Positions 34,419 through 42,492 of a DNA stretch of 64,000 bases are shown one piece after another. The stretch lies in NCBI RefSeq assembly GCF_020860705.1, contig NZ_JAJBTT010000002.1:1-64000 (forward strand). The letters run 5' to 3'. How positions within the stretch are numbered: the stretch's first letter is position 1; each line of letters starts with the position of its first letter. The position numbers and the translations under genes are program-made. This DNA is from Akkermansia sp. Lineage in GTDB: Bacteria > Verrucomicrobiota > Verrucomicrobiia > Verrucomicrobiales > Akkermansiaceae. Below the pieces are notes generated by a model. That model did not search any database. It saw only the letters and a program-made list of their open reading frames with translations, and was not told where the DNA came from.

Positions 34419-35040
34419 GTGGAACAGGCCTACAACTGGTGGTTCAATGGAGGAATGCTTTCCATCACCGCTTACCCGACCGGCTCCACAACGTCGGCAC
34501 CGGGAAGATACTGGAAAGAGCCGGGCCTAACGGTTCCTACATCAACAACTGGAGGATCTGTGAATAACCCTCTGTACGGGATACGCCTTTTGGGACGGAG
34601 GCACCAGGGACTTTGTCTACCAGAAACTGACGGACAGCATCAACAATAACTGGGGAACTACGCTGACGGTCGGAGAATACGGAAGAGGCCATGCCATCAC
34701 CATATAGGGATACGATATGGATGAGGACGGCAACCTGATTGTCTATCTGACGGGCTCCGACGATTACAAATTGGGAATGTTCCGTCAAAAGGTCATCGTC
34801 ATCGATTACGATGATGAGTATGAATTCCACCACTGCGATATCTATCTGACCAGCCTGGGAGAAGAAGACGTATACAACTATCTTTACGATGAAGCGGGCC
34901 TGACCGGCATCATGCTGGGAGAAATCCAGAGCTTCACCGCCCCTTTGGGCGACCTTAGAATATCGGAACCATCCACTGGAATTCTCTCCCTCTGCGGCGT
35001 ATGCCTTATTGTCTTCCGCCGCAGGCACAGCACGCCGTAA
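34419..35040 (+). pseudogene. degraded IdeS/Mac-like cysteine protease gene with PEP-CTERM-like tail
   Basis: Three frames must be joined to read this remnant. Frame at 34419: EQAYNWWFNGG, like the helix after the catalytic Cys in IdeS/Mac proteases. A second frame around 34480-34567 gives a SYINNW fragment. The frame at 34570-35040 reads FWDGGTRDFVYQKLTDSI and GRGHAITI, then TAG at 34705-34707 where a Trp (TGG) is expected, then GYDMDEDGNLIVYLTGSDD; this matches the catalytic His/Asp region of the family (NHVINLWG in IdeS). The end, SEPSTGILSLCGVCLIVFRRRH, resembles a PEP-CTERM sorting tail. The 5' part with the catalytic Cys is missing. Not functional as it stands. Confidence 0.65.
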
Positions 35041-35144
35041 GCTCCCTCCAACTCCCCTCCTCTTTTAAAAACGGGTCTTGATTCTTACAGGGGAAATGTG
35101 CAGAATTGGCAAACGCACAATTCAGGAGAGCATGAATTGTTCCA

Positions 35145-36314
35145 ATGTTCCCCAGTGCGGTTACCTGTGAAATGAATGACGCCTCTACCAACCACGGCGA
35201 GCTGGAAAACACAGTCTCGACTTATTCCGTCGACATAGAAACCCTTCAGCAAACAGCCCTGAAAGGCGATCCCCAGGCATTGTTCCAACTGGCAATCAGC
35301 TATGAACAGGGACGAGGGGTGGCGGAAAACCAGCAGGAAGCCTTCTACTGCTACCAGCAGGCGGCAGAGATGGGTCACGTCACGGCCCAACTCAACCTGG
35401 GGTGGGCCTACTCCAACGGCATAGGCGCACCGCAGGATAACGACAAGGCCTTTTACTGGTATGAAAAGGCGGCTCTCCAGGGCCACCCTACCGCTCAATT
35501 CGACCTCGGGTTCTGCTATATCAACGGCCTGGGCGTGGAAAAAGACGAGCACCAGGCTATCAGCTGGTATAAAAAAGCGGCGGAACAGGGCCATGCGGTG
35601 GCACAGCTCAACCTTGGCTGGATTTACGCCAACAGCGCCAGCCAGAAAAACTGGGAACAGGCCGTGTACTGGTACCAGCAGGCGGCGGAACAAGGGGACG
35701 CCCGCGCCCAGTACAACCTGGCCTGGTGCTACGGCAACGGAAGCGGCACTCCCAGGAATCCGCAAAAAGCCGCCTACTGGTATGAGGAGGCTGCCATGCA
35801 GAATCACGCCACGGCCCAGTATAACCTGGGCTGGTGTTATGAAAACGGCTTCGGCGTTCAGCCGGATTTGGAGAAGGCACTCATCTGGTACCATAAATCA
35901 GCCCTCCAGGGCCAGATCACGGCCCAATACACGCTGGGCTGGTGCTACGGCAACGGCCGGGGTATGGAAGTGGACATGGTCAAGGCCGTTTACTGGTACA
36001 CCAAAGCGGCCGAACAAGGCCACACCACGGCCCAGCTCAACCTGGGATGGTGCCATCTCAACGGCAAAGGAACGCCCGTTAACCGGGAGGAAGCCCTGAA
36101 ATGGTATCTTCAGGCGGCGGAACAGGGCAACCCCACCGCCATGTTCAACGTGGGCAACTGCTACGCCCACGGCTACGGCATTGAGCAGGATGACGAACAA
36201 GCGGCGGAGTGGTACCAGAAAGCCATCCAACACGGCAATAAAAAAGCGGCCAGCGCCCTGCGCCATCTGGCTGCCAAGCAGGAAAAAGAGAAAAATCCGG
36301 ACGTACAGGACTAA
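35145..36314 (+). CDS. Sel1-repeat protein with nine repeats
   Basis: The 389-residue protein consists of about nine Sel1-like (TPR-type) repeats of 36 residues between about 35 and 360. Each contains an AQxNLGWxYxNGxG pattern and a WYxxAAEQG helix end. A charged tail ends it (KQEKEKNPDVQD). Sel1 repeats form solenoids for protein-protein contacts. No signal peptide is seen at either possible start (35145 or 35172), so it seems cytoplasmic. Cysteine recurs at one repeat position (GWCYxNG). Partner unknown. Confidence 0.8.
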   Translation: MFPSAVTCEMNDASTNHGELENTVSTYSVDIETLQQTALKGDPQALFQLAISYEQGRGVAENQQEAFYCYQQAAEMGHVTAQLNLGWAYSNGIGAPQDNDKAFYWYEKAALQGHPTAQFDLGFCYINGLGVEKDEHQAISWYKKAAEQGHAVAQLNLGWIYANSASQKNWEQAVYWYQQAAEQGDARAQYNLAWCYGNGSGTPRNPQKAAYWYEEAAMQNHATAQYNLGWCYENGFGVQPDLEKALIWYHKSALQGQITAQYTLGWCYGNGRGMEVDMVKAVYWYTKAAEQGHTTAQLNLGWCHLNGKGTPVNREEALKWYLQAAEQGNPTAMFNVGNCYAHGYGIEQDDEQAAEWYQKAIQHGNKKAASALRHLAAKQEKEKNPDVQD

Positions 36315-36405
36315 ACGCCTGTAAGGGATGGAGTCTGTCCGGGAAGGAAGATTTCCTGTTTTTTTCACTGAAACAGCTTCATGGAGAAAGGGATGGAATT
36401 TCTTA

Positions 36406-36521
36406 CAAGGGCCGGGAGGCCCTTGTTCCCAGGAGGCTGATGGAAAAGAAATACCACTTCATGCCCCACGCCCCGGAAATGCACCGACGACGCCTGGGAA
36501 TGAGGGGCTCGCGCCCCTCAT
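36406..36521. repeat. two-hairpin repeat unit, copy 1
   Basis: Hairpin 1 is a perfect 8-bp palindrome with a GGGA loop (36406-36425). Hairpin 2 has a perfect 9-bp stem and a TCGC loop (36500-36521). The 6-mers just inside them, TTCCCA (36426-36431) and TGGGAA (36495-36500), are complementary, so the unit can close into a cloverleaf-like form. Copy 2 at 36668-36784 has the same layout. Confidence 0.65.
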
Positions 36522-36667
36522 GGCTGCGGATCACGGACAGTCTCTCCTCTTTCTCCCGGCATCATTCCCCGCCCGGGCTGACGTAACTCAATTCTTGATA
36601 AAGGAGGGAAAAGGAATTGAACGAAATACAAAATCAGAGACTCCACGAGAAAAACTCCGATAGACGG

Positions 36668-36784
36668 CAAGGGCCGGGAGGCCCTTGTTCCCAAGGGGCG
36701 GCCAACAGAAAACGCGGGGAACAGGCAGCTTCATACGGTTTGGAGAAAAGGCTGTCCTGGGAATGAAGGCCTCCTGGCCTTCAT
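36668..36784. repeat. two-hairpin repeat unit, copy 2
   Basis: Hairpin 1 (36668-36687) is identical in sequence to that of copy 1. Hairpin 2 (36763-36784) has the same 9-bp stem geometry but different bases (AAGGCC in place of AGGGGC) with a TCCT loop, so pairing is kept by paired changes. TTCCCA (36688-36693) and TGGGAA (36758-36763) recur. Hairpin-to-hairpin spacing is 95 bp against 94 in copy 1. Confidence 0.65.
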
Positions 36785-36902
36785 CATTGAACCATCCATA
36801 AATGAAGGTTTGATTCGTTCCTCTTTCAGATTCACTCACCCTGCGGGCTTCAAGCTTGAGCTTTCCGTCCACCCGGGCTTCATCAAAAATCCCAGCGCGC
36901 CA

Positions 36903-37406
36903 TCATCTCCGCCCCTTCCGTCCTCCTCCGGACGGTCCTTTTCTGGACAGCCGTTCCACCGCCTCCGGCAGCCGGACCGCACCATCGCCGCCCAGCTTCA
37001 CGTCAATATCTTCCAGCGCACGGATCAGGTCAATCACCTCCCTCCGGGGTAGCGCGCCTCCGGCAGATATGCAGAAATGGGTGCGGCACGCCAGAGGCCT
37101 CCCCTCATAAATCATGCACCTTCCCTGCGCGTTCAGAAAAGGGCAGCTTCCGTCCGGCGGCAAATCCACGCGCGTACGTCCCGCGGCGCGCCATGCCTTC
37201 CAGGCCACCCAAGCCTCTCCCAAGGTCACGTGGGGCGTCTCCCCAGTCAGGCGGAACCGGCAGCAATCCGCCGTTCCCGTGCAGAAACGCGCCGCACCGG
37301 AGGCACGGCCGGAACCTTCGTCCAGCAGAAGCCGCACCTCTGCTAACGTTTCAGCGGAGGGGACGCACCCCTCCGCCTTTCCATGACGGCACTTGCCCGA
37401 CGCCAT
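36903..37406 (-). CDS. YkgJ-family cysteine cluster protein
   Basis: The 167-residue protein has the YkgJ/zinc-iron cluster pattern: FCTGTADCCRF, then CPFLNAQGRCMIYEGRPLACRTHFC. The eight-cysteine cluster probably binds iron or zinc; function in the family is unsettled. It is the last gene of argC-argJ-ykgJ, 12 bp after argJ, though the link to arginine synthesis may only be transcriptional. The C-terminus is basic (SGGGRKGRR). Confidence 0.82.
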   Translation of the reverse strand: MASGKCRHGKAEGCVPSAETLAEVRLLLDEGSGRASGAARFCTGTADCCRFRLTGETPHVTLGEAWVAWKAWRAAGRTRVDLPPDGSCPFLNAQGRCMIYEGRPLACRTHFCISAGGALPRREVIDLIRALEDIDVKLGGDGAVRLPEAVERLSRKGPSGGGRKGRR

Positions 37407-37418
37407 GACAACGGCACC

Positions 37419-38672
37419 TTACAGCGTCAGGCCATCGGCCTTCGCCTGATTCCAATACGCGTATTCAGAACGGTTGAAATCCACGTACTCCGGAGATAAA
37501 TCCGTGGTATAAACGGTATGAGAAAACTCGCCGCGGTTCAGATTGATATCCACCTGGAACGCGGGAACCTGCACGGCCTGGCGCAGATCATCGGAAGGAG
37601 TCTCCGCCTGCATGCCGTCGCGGCAGGCGGCCAGACCGGCGATGTCGATGTCGATCTTCTCTTCATCCACCTTCGCGCCGCAGTAACCCACGGCATGAAT
37701 GATGCGCCCCCAGTTGGGATCATTGCCATTCCAGGAACTCTTCACCAGGGAAGACTTGGCCACGGCTTCCGCCGCCTTCTTCGCTTCCTCCTCCGTGCGG
37801 CCTCCGGTCACATGCACGGTCACAAACTTGGTCACGCGCTCGCCGTCCTGCACGATGTGCTTGGCAAGTTCCAGCATCACATGGGCCAGAGCCTGCTGGA
37901 ACATGTAAATGTCTTCCGGAGACTCCAGTTTCACGCCGGAAGCGCCGTTCGCCATCACTAGCACCGTATCGTTCGTGCTCATGTCGCCGTCAATCGTGAT
38001 GCAATTAAAGGAACTCTTCACACCGGACTGCACGCACAGCTCCAGCACGTCGCGGGAAATGCCGGCATCCGTGGTAATGAAGCACAGCATGGTAGCCATG
38101 CAGGGATTGATCATCCCAGCCCCCTTGCAACACGCGCCGATGCGCACGGGTTTACCCTGCACCATGAACTCAATGGCAATGATCTTCTCCTTCGTATCGC
38201 TGGTCATGACGGCCTGGGCCACTTCGTGCCCCTTGTCGCGGGAAAGGCCTTCCGCCAATTCCGGAAACTTCGGGTAAATGCGCATCATGGGCATCGGCAG
38301 GCCGATCACCCCGGTGGAGCACACGGCCACTTCCTCCGGCTTCAGCCCCAGAAGTTCCCCAACACTTCTGCACTCTCCACGGGCGTCTTCCTCTCCCTTA
38401 ACTCCGGTGCAGGCGTTCGCGTTCCCGCTGTTCGCCACAATGGCGCGGATATTCCCCTTCCGGAGGTGCTCACGACTCACCTTCACGCAGGCGGCCTGCA
38501 CGCGGTTGGTCGTGAACGTCCCTGCGGAAACGCAGGGTTCCGTGGAATAAATCAGGGCCAGGTCCAGACGCGTGGCCGTGGGCTTCTTGATGCCGCAGCT
38601 CACGGCGCTGCCTAAAAAGCCCCGGGGCGCGCAAACACCCCCGTCAACCGGAATATAGGATGAATCATTCAT
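37419..38672 (-). CDS. argJ: arginine biosynthesis bifunctional protein ArgJ
   Basis: ArgJ transfers the acetyl group from N-acetylornithine to glutamate, and in bifunctional forms also makes N-acetylglutamate from acetyl-CoA. The 417-residue precursor has the self-cleavage region MATMLCFITTDAG, where cleavage precedes a Thr that becomes the nucleophile. Also present are FTTNRVQAA near the N-terminus, CKGAGMINP, SSFNCITIDGDMSTNDT and the NDPNWGRI segment. It follows argC after 32 bp, on the minus strand. Whether it is mono- or bifunctional cannot be told from sequence alone. Confidence 0.94.
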   Translation of the reverse strand: MNDSSYIPVDGGVCAPRGFLGSAVSCGIKKPTATRLDLALIYSTEPCVSAGTFTTNRVQAACVKVSREHLRKGNIRAIVANSGNANACTGVKGEEDARGECRSVGELLGLKPEEVAVCSTGVIGLPMPMMRIYPKFPELAEGLSRDKGHEVAQAVMTSDTKEKIIAIEFMVQGKPVRIGACCKGAGMINPCMATMLCFITTDAGISRDVLELCVQSGVKSSFNCITIDGDMSTNDTVLVMANGASGVKLESPEDIYMFQQALAHVMLELAKHIVQDGERVTKFVTVHVTGGRTEEEAKKAAEAVAKSSLVKSSWNGNDPNWGRIIHAVGYCGAKVDEEKIDIDIAGLAACRDGMQAETPSDDLRQAVQVPAFQVDINLNRGEFSHTVYTTDLSPEYVDFNRSEYAYWNQAKADGLTL

Positions 38673-38704
38673 CGTCTTGAAGTGCCTTTCAGCGTATCAA
38701 AAAA

Positions 38705-39748
38705 CTACAGGACCCACAAGCCTTCCGTTTCATCAAACCCGCACATGATATTGAAGGACTGGACGGCCTGGCCGCCCGCTCCCTTCACCACGTTATCCTC
38801 CGCACTCATTAAAATCACGCGGTTCGTGCGGGGATCATAAGCCCAGCCGATGTCCACGCAATTCGTGCGCGTCACATTCTTGGTATCCGCAGGCTGGTTA
38901 CGGCCCAGAAGGCGCACGAACGGAGCCGCGGCATAAGCCTCTTCCAGCAGCCGCCCGACGGATTCGGGATCGGCTCCCTTCTTCACCTTGGCCGTAATGG
39001 TGGAGCAAATGCCCGTATTCACGGGAATCAGATGCGGGGTGAAGGACATCACTACCGTCTCCCCGGCTGCCCAAGACAATTCCTGCTCAATCTCGCTCAA
39101 ATGGCGGTGCTTCGGCACGCCGTAGGCGTGGAAACTCTCATTGCACTCGCAGAAGAGGAGTGGAATGGAAGCCTTGCGCCCCGCGCCGCTCACGCCGCTG
39201 CCGGAGCAGACCACCACATCTTCCGGTTCCAGAAGTCCGGCCTTGAACAGGGGAATCAGGGGAAGAAGAATGCTGGTGGGATAACAGCCGGGGGAAGCCA
39301 CAATGCGGGCCGGGGCGATCTCCGCCGCCCGCCACTCCGGCAATCCGTACACGGCCTCCTGCATGAGAGGGGTGTCCGGATGGGCATTCCCGTAATACTC
39401 CTCATACACCTCCGGACTGTCCAGGCGGAAATCCGCGCTCAAATCGATCACGCGCACGCCGCGGTCTACCAGGCCGCGGGCATAGGAAGCGGCCACGCCA
39501 TGGGGAAGCGCCAGAAAGGCCACCTCCGCTCCCGTGGCGGCAATGGAATCCACATCGGAGTCCGTAAATTTTAAATCGGAGCCCGGAACCTGCCGGAAAC
39601 GCGGAAACACCTCCCACAGCGGCTGTCCCGCATACTGGCGGGACGTGGCGCACACCAGCTTCACCCCGCGGTGATTCAACAGGATGCGCAATAACTCCTG
39701 CCCGGTGTAGCCACTGGCTCCGACGACTGCAACTTGAACTTGCTTCAT
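38705..39748 (-). CDS. argC: N-acetyl-gamma-glutamyl-phosphate reductase
   Basis: ArgC reduces N-acetylglutamyl phosphate to the semialdehyde with NADPH. The 347-residue protein has the Rossmann motif VAVVGASGYTGQELLRIL, FLALPHGVAA and the catalytic cysteine in SPGCYPTSILLPL, with the TPHLIPVNTGI segment in the C-terminal part. The ATG at 39748 (MKQVQVAVVG) is preferred to one six codons earlier. It leads the argC-argJ-ykgJ run; no ArgR-type operator was recognised upstream. Confidence 0.94.
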   Translation of the reverse strand: MKQVQVAVVGASGYTGQELLRILLNHRGVKLVCATSRQYAGQPLWEVFPRFRQVPGSDLKFTDSDVDSIAATGAEVAFLALPHGVAASYARGLVDRGVRVIDLSADFRLDSPEVYEEYYGNAHPDTPLMQEAVYGLPEWRAAEIAPARIVASPGCYPTSILLPLIPLFKAGLLEPEDVVVCSGSGVSGAGRKASIPLLFCECNESFHAYGVPKHRHLSEIEQELSWAAGETVVMSFTPHLIPVNTGICSTITAKVKKGADPESVGRLLEEAYAAAPFVRLLGRNQPADTKNVTRTNCVDIGWAYDPRTNRVILMSAEDNVVKGAGGQAVQSFNIMCGFDETEGLWVL

Positions 39749-39850
39749 GACGAAAAAGGTATGCAATGAAAAAAGACTCTTGCCAACACTAAAGTTTTCC
39801 TATATACACCTCGCCGTCGCAAGACACGGTCCCGGTCGGTCCGATTTTAT

Positions 39851-39927
39851 CGGGTTGTAGCGCAGTCTGGTAGCGCACCTGCATGGGGTGCAGGGGGTCG
39901 CAGGTTCGAATCCTGTCAACCCGACCA
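39851..39927 (+). tRNA. tRNA-Pro (anticodon GGG)
   Basis: The 77-nt cloverleaf has an acceptor stem CGGGTTG/CAACCCG, a D arm with GTAGCGCAGTCTGGTAGCGC, and an anticodon stem CCTGC/GCAGG with loop ATGGGGT, so the anticodon is GGG. The T arm is GCAGGTTCGAATCCTGT. CCA is encoded in the gene. Confidence 0.95.
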
Positions 39928-39931
39928 TTTT

Positions 39932-39967
39932 AACCGCCATAAGTTGAAAAGCTTACGGCGGTTTTTT
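39932..39967 (+). terminator. terminator of tRNA-Pro
   Basis: A 12-bp stem with a single A-C mismatch (39932-39943 with 39952-39963), an 8-nt loop and six Ts (39962-39967) follow the tRNA directly. Confidence 0.85.
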
Positions 39968-40177
39968 GTTTTCCGGCATATTGAAATAATTTCTATTCTC
40001 CCACCTTTCCATATCATGGAGATGTGGCTTTTTCTCTACAGGTGCCTGCGTCAATGAGGAAAAATTAGGAAAAAGAAAAAAGCACATGAAATCGTTGTAT
40101 TTTGTCCACGTATCGTTTTCGCCTGACGTTGCATGCGGGATGACCTTTTTTAAAATACATGCAAATTCCTTCTGCAA

Positions 40178-40261
40178 GGTGTACATCCTGAAACAGATTC
40201 CTGAATCATCAGGAGATTTTCCCCAGGAAAAACAGGATGTACACCAGCCGGGATTATCCCG
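40178..40261. promoter_or_regulatory. inverted repeats upstream of the collagen/tail-collar gene
   Basis: A perfect 13-bp inverted repeat (40178-40190 with 40233-40245) encloses a smaller one with stem TCCTGA/TCAGGA. Directly after it is a separate palindrome with 6-bp arms and a 1-bp centre (40249-40261), 20 bp before the ATG at 40281. Position suggests a leader structure or operator; no T-run supports a terminator. Confidence 0.5.
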
Positions 40262-40280
40262 AACCAATTAGACAACAATC

Positions 40281-41036
40281 ATGAATGAGAATATCACGAT
40301 TAACGGAATCCTGATGGCCACGCAGAATGAACTTTCCTCTCATGCAGGAAATTCAAACATCCACGTCACGGTGCAGGAAAAGGAAAAATGGAACTCAGGC
40401 ACCCAAGGCCCTAAAGGAGACAAGGGCGATCCGGGGATGCCGGGAACGGAAGGCCCCCAAGGCCCCAAGGGTGAACCTGGCATTCAGGGGCCTCCTGGTC
40501 CACAAGGCCCCAAAGGGGATAAGGGAGACAAAGGAGAAACAGGCCCGGAAGGTCCGTGCGGTTCCAGTGTGGCTCCGGGCTGTTTCATGTGGTTTTGCGG
40601 CAGCGTAGCGCCGACCGGCTGGCTGGAATGCAATGGAGCAATACTACAAATCAACCAATACCAAGAATTATATGCAGCAATCGGGACCACTTACGGCGGT
40701 GATGGTGTAACCAACTTCACTCTTCCCAATCTGATAAGAGACAATGGACTATTTATCCGAGGAGCCTCACCGAACAGAAAAGTGGGGAGTGTTCAGGGAG
40801 ATGCAATTCGCAATATTTCAGGAAAGATACCTACAACTCCAGTAACATCCGGAGGCACTGCACCCGGAACAGGGGCGTTTAAACAAACAACAGCAGTTGC
40901 TGATGACTGGTGTGGAATGAATTCTTATAAGAGTCACAGGATAACCAATATCATTTTTGAAGCATCTGAAGTCGTCCCTACAGCGGAAGAAAATCGTCCT
41001 GTCAACATTTCCATGTTACCACTCATTAAATATTGA
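40281..41036 (+). CDS. collagen-repeat protein with phage tail-collar-like domain
   Basis: The 251-residue protein has a short N-terminal domain (1-38), about 18 Gly-X-Y collagen triplets (about 41-95, many GPKGDKG/GPQGPKG), and a C-terminal region like the phage tail-collar domain: [24 protein letters not shown], then [25 protein letters not shown] and RGLFIRG-like [10 protein letters not shown]. In phages such proteins are trimeric tail fibre tips. No signal peptide and no other phage gene is nearby. It could be a remnant, or a domesticated surface or adhesion protein. AT content rises on both sides, notably downstream. Confidence 0.75.
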   Translation: MNENITINGILMATQNELSSHAGNSNIHVTVQEKEKWNSGTQGPKGDKGDPGMPGTEGPQGPKGEPGIQGPPGPQGPKGDKGDKGETGPEGPCGSSVAPGCFMWFCGSVAPTGWLECNGAILQINQYQELYAAIGTTYGGDGVTNFTLPNLIRDNGLFIRGASPNRKVGSVQGDAIRNISGKIPTTPVTSGGTAPGTGAFKQTTAVADDWCGMNSYKSHRITNIIFEASEVVPTAEENRPVNISMLPLIKY

Positions 41037-41504
41037 AGTATAAGAAGAGTCAATCAGATTCAATTACAGAGAAAACAATCGGAAAAGTATATAAAATAAA
41101 CAACAATTTAAATGTAATAAAATGATAATGTAATAAAAATTATATATTTTCTATCAGAATAAGGAAAACATGTGTTATTCTATTCCGATAAAAAGAAAAT
41201 AAATTCCCTACAATTCAATTTTAGCTGATGTAAGATCAACAACTTACATCAGCTTTTCATTTGTACGCTGCACGCGCAATCTTTCAACTCAAACAAATAA
41301 ACGTTAAAATAATCAAACGGTATGGCGAAAAGAATCTTTCTATCCGAACATATTTTTATTTTCCTGAAAATCAATCTTTTTCATTGTTGGGCCATGTTTC
41401 ATTTGCTATAAGCGATAACGATATCGCATCCCCTGAATCAGAAGAATTCTTTCCTTGTCGCTTCCTTCTGAATAGGAAAATGATTATTTACCATCCCATA
41501 CCAG
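41037..41504. other. AT-rich intergenic region
   Basis: This 468-bp stretch is very AT-rich in its first 180 bp, then holds a strong hairpin terminator (41223-41257). A TTG-started 86-codon frame (41261-41521) lacks family features and is not accepted. The likely promoter of the aspartyl protease gene lies here, but no clear -35/-10 pair could be chosen. Confidence 0.5.
41223..41257 (+). terminator. intrinsic terminator after the tail-collar gene
   Basis: A perfect 12-bp stem (41223-41234 with 41243-41254), 8-nt loop and a TTTT tract on the plus strand. It lies 187 bp after the stop of the collagen/tail-collar gene, with no gene between. Confidence 0.75.
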
Positions 41505-42467
41505 ATGACACGCCTAGGTAAGTTCATACCCTTTTTTTTCATCCTTCTGAGTTTTTTCTCTTCTGCACAGGAAGCCAATGTTCCGAGTGCAAGCATCCCT
41601 TTTGAACTGGGCACTGCCAGCCGCATTTACGTGAAAGGGAGCGTCAACGGCAGCCGCCCCCTGCGTTTCCTTTTCGATACGGGGGCTACCGCCATGGTCA
41701 TCAGCACCAATTCCCTGAAGGGAATTTCCATGGAGTTCAATGAAACCGTCGTCAACCACGGAGCAACGGGGTCCGGTGAAGTCCACAAAAGCACGGAAAA
41801 CAAATTTTCCATCGGCGGGCAATCCATGGAGCATGTCCCCTTTATTGCCATTCCCTACTCGCCGGACCAGTGGGACGGCGTGCTGGGGCTGTGGTTTATT
41901 CAACAGCAAGTCACGGAAGTGAATTACACGGACCGGAAGATTTACCTGTACCCGCACGGTTCCTATACTCCCCCGCCCCACGCCATCCGCCTGAAGATTG
42001 AATACGTGATGGGAATTCCCGTCGTCCCCGGACAGGTGACGGTCAACGGGAAAACCCACCAGCTCCGCTTATCGGTGGATACCGGCTCCGACCGTGTTCT
42101 GGACCTGAACACTCCCTTCGTGAAAAAACATCATTTGCTGGGAAGCCAGACTCCGTTTTCCATTTCCCGCATTTCCAGCTCGGACCCCAATACCGGAGTT
42201 CTGGAAAACGTCCTTTTCGACAGCATTCAACTGGGCGACTGCAAGCTTCCCCTCATCCCCGGCGCTTTTTCCACCGTCACAGGAGGCACCCAAAGCAGTG
42301 CGGAAATGGACGGAGTCATGGGCAATAACCTGCTGAAACGGTTCAATATGGTCTATAATGCCAAGGAAGGATATATCTACCTGATTCCCAACAACCTGCT
42401 TTATACCCCGTTTTACGACTGCCTGCTCAAACCCAAACCGGAAGCGAACCTTTCCTCCGGTAAATAA
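41505..42467 (+). CDS. secreted aspartyl protease-like protein with two DTG motifs
   Basis: The 320-residue protein has a signal peptide (MTRLGKFIPFFFILLSFFSSA) and two retropepsin-like halves. Half one holds FLFDTGATAMVIS (about 52-64) and DGVLGLWFI; half two holds LSVDTGSDRVLDL (about 189-201) and DGVMGNNLL. Each half thus has its own catalytic Asp-Thr-Gly and the hydrophobic-Gly signature, as in pepsin-like bilobed enzymes or retropepsins fused in tandem. Most bacterial clan AA proteases carry a single DTG. It is probably periplasmic or surface-exposed; the substrate is unknown. It is convergent with the polysaccharide operon. Confidence 0.8.
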   Translation: MTRLGKFIPFFFILLSFFSSAQEANVPSASIPFELGTASRIYVKGSVNGSRPLRFLFDTGATAMVISTNSLKGISMEFNETVVNHGATGSGEVHKSTENKFSIGGQSMEHVPFIAIPYSPDQWDGVLGLWFIQQQVTEVNYTDRKIYLYPHGSYTPPPHAIRLKIEYVMGIPVVPGQVTVNGKTHQLRLSVDTGSDRVLDLNTPFVKKHHLLGSQTPFSISRISSSDPNTGVLENVLFDSIQLGDCKLPLIPGAFSTVTGGTQSSAEMDGVMGNNLLKRFNMVYNAKEGYIYLIPNNLLYTPFYDCLLKPKPEANLSSGK

Positions 42468-42472
42468 GCCCC

Positions 42473-42492
42473 TCCCGGCTTCTTCACCGGGA
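42473..42492. terminator. possible shared hairpin between convergent genes
   Basis: A 6-bp stem (42473-42478 with 42487-42492) with an 8-nt loop lies between the protease stop and the end of the polysaccharide operon, and overlaps the last gene's stop codon. T-tracts are weak on both sides, so a terminator role is only tentative. Confidence 0.3.

Larger units (their letters stand above)
36315..36902. other. gene-free region between the Sel1 and YkgJ genes
   Basis: This 588-bp stretch holds the two palindromic repeat units and no convincing gene. A minus-strand open frame at 36588-36872 runs straight through copy 2 of the repeat and has no family features. Confidence 0.6.

Noticed and set aside
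36406..36784. CRISPR array
   Set aside because: Only two units, each itself palindromic and about 260 bp apart, with no cas genes; the layout is not repeat-spacer.
36588..36872. 94-codon minus-strand frame
   Set aside because: Reads through palindromic repeat copy 2; composition looks non-coding.
39953..40267. 104-codon minus-strand frame between tRNA-Pro and the collar gene
   Set aside because: Runs through the tRNA terminator and the inverted repeats; no family features.
39851..41260. Prophage attL/attR at tRNA-Pro
   Set aside because: No second copy of the tRNA 3' end and no integrase were found in the window.
41261..41521. 86-codon plus-strand frame before the aspartyl protease
   Set aside because: TTG start, no signal peptide or family, overlaps the start of the protease gene by 17 bp.
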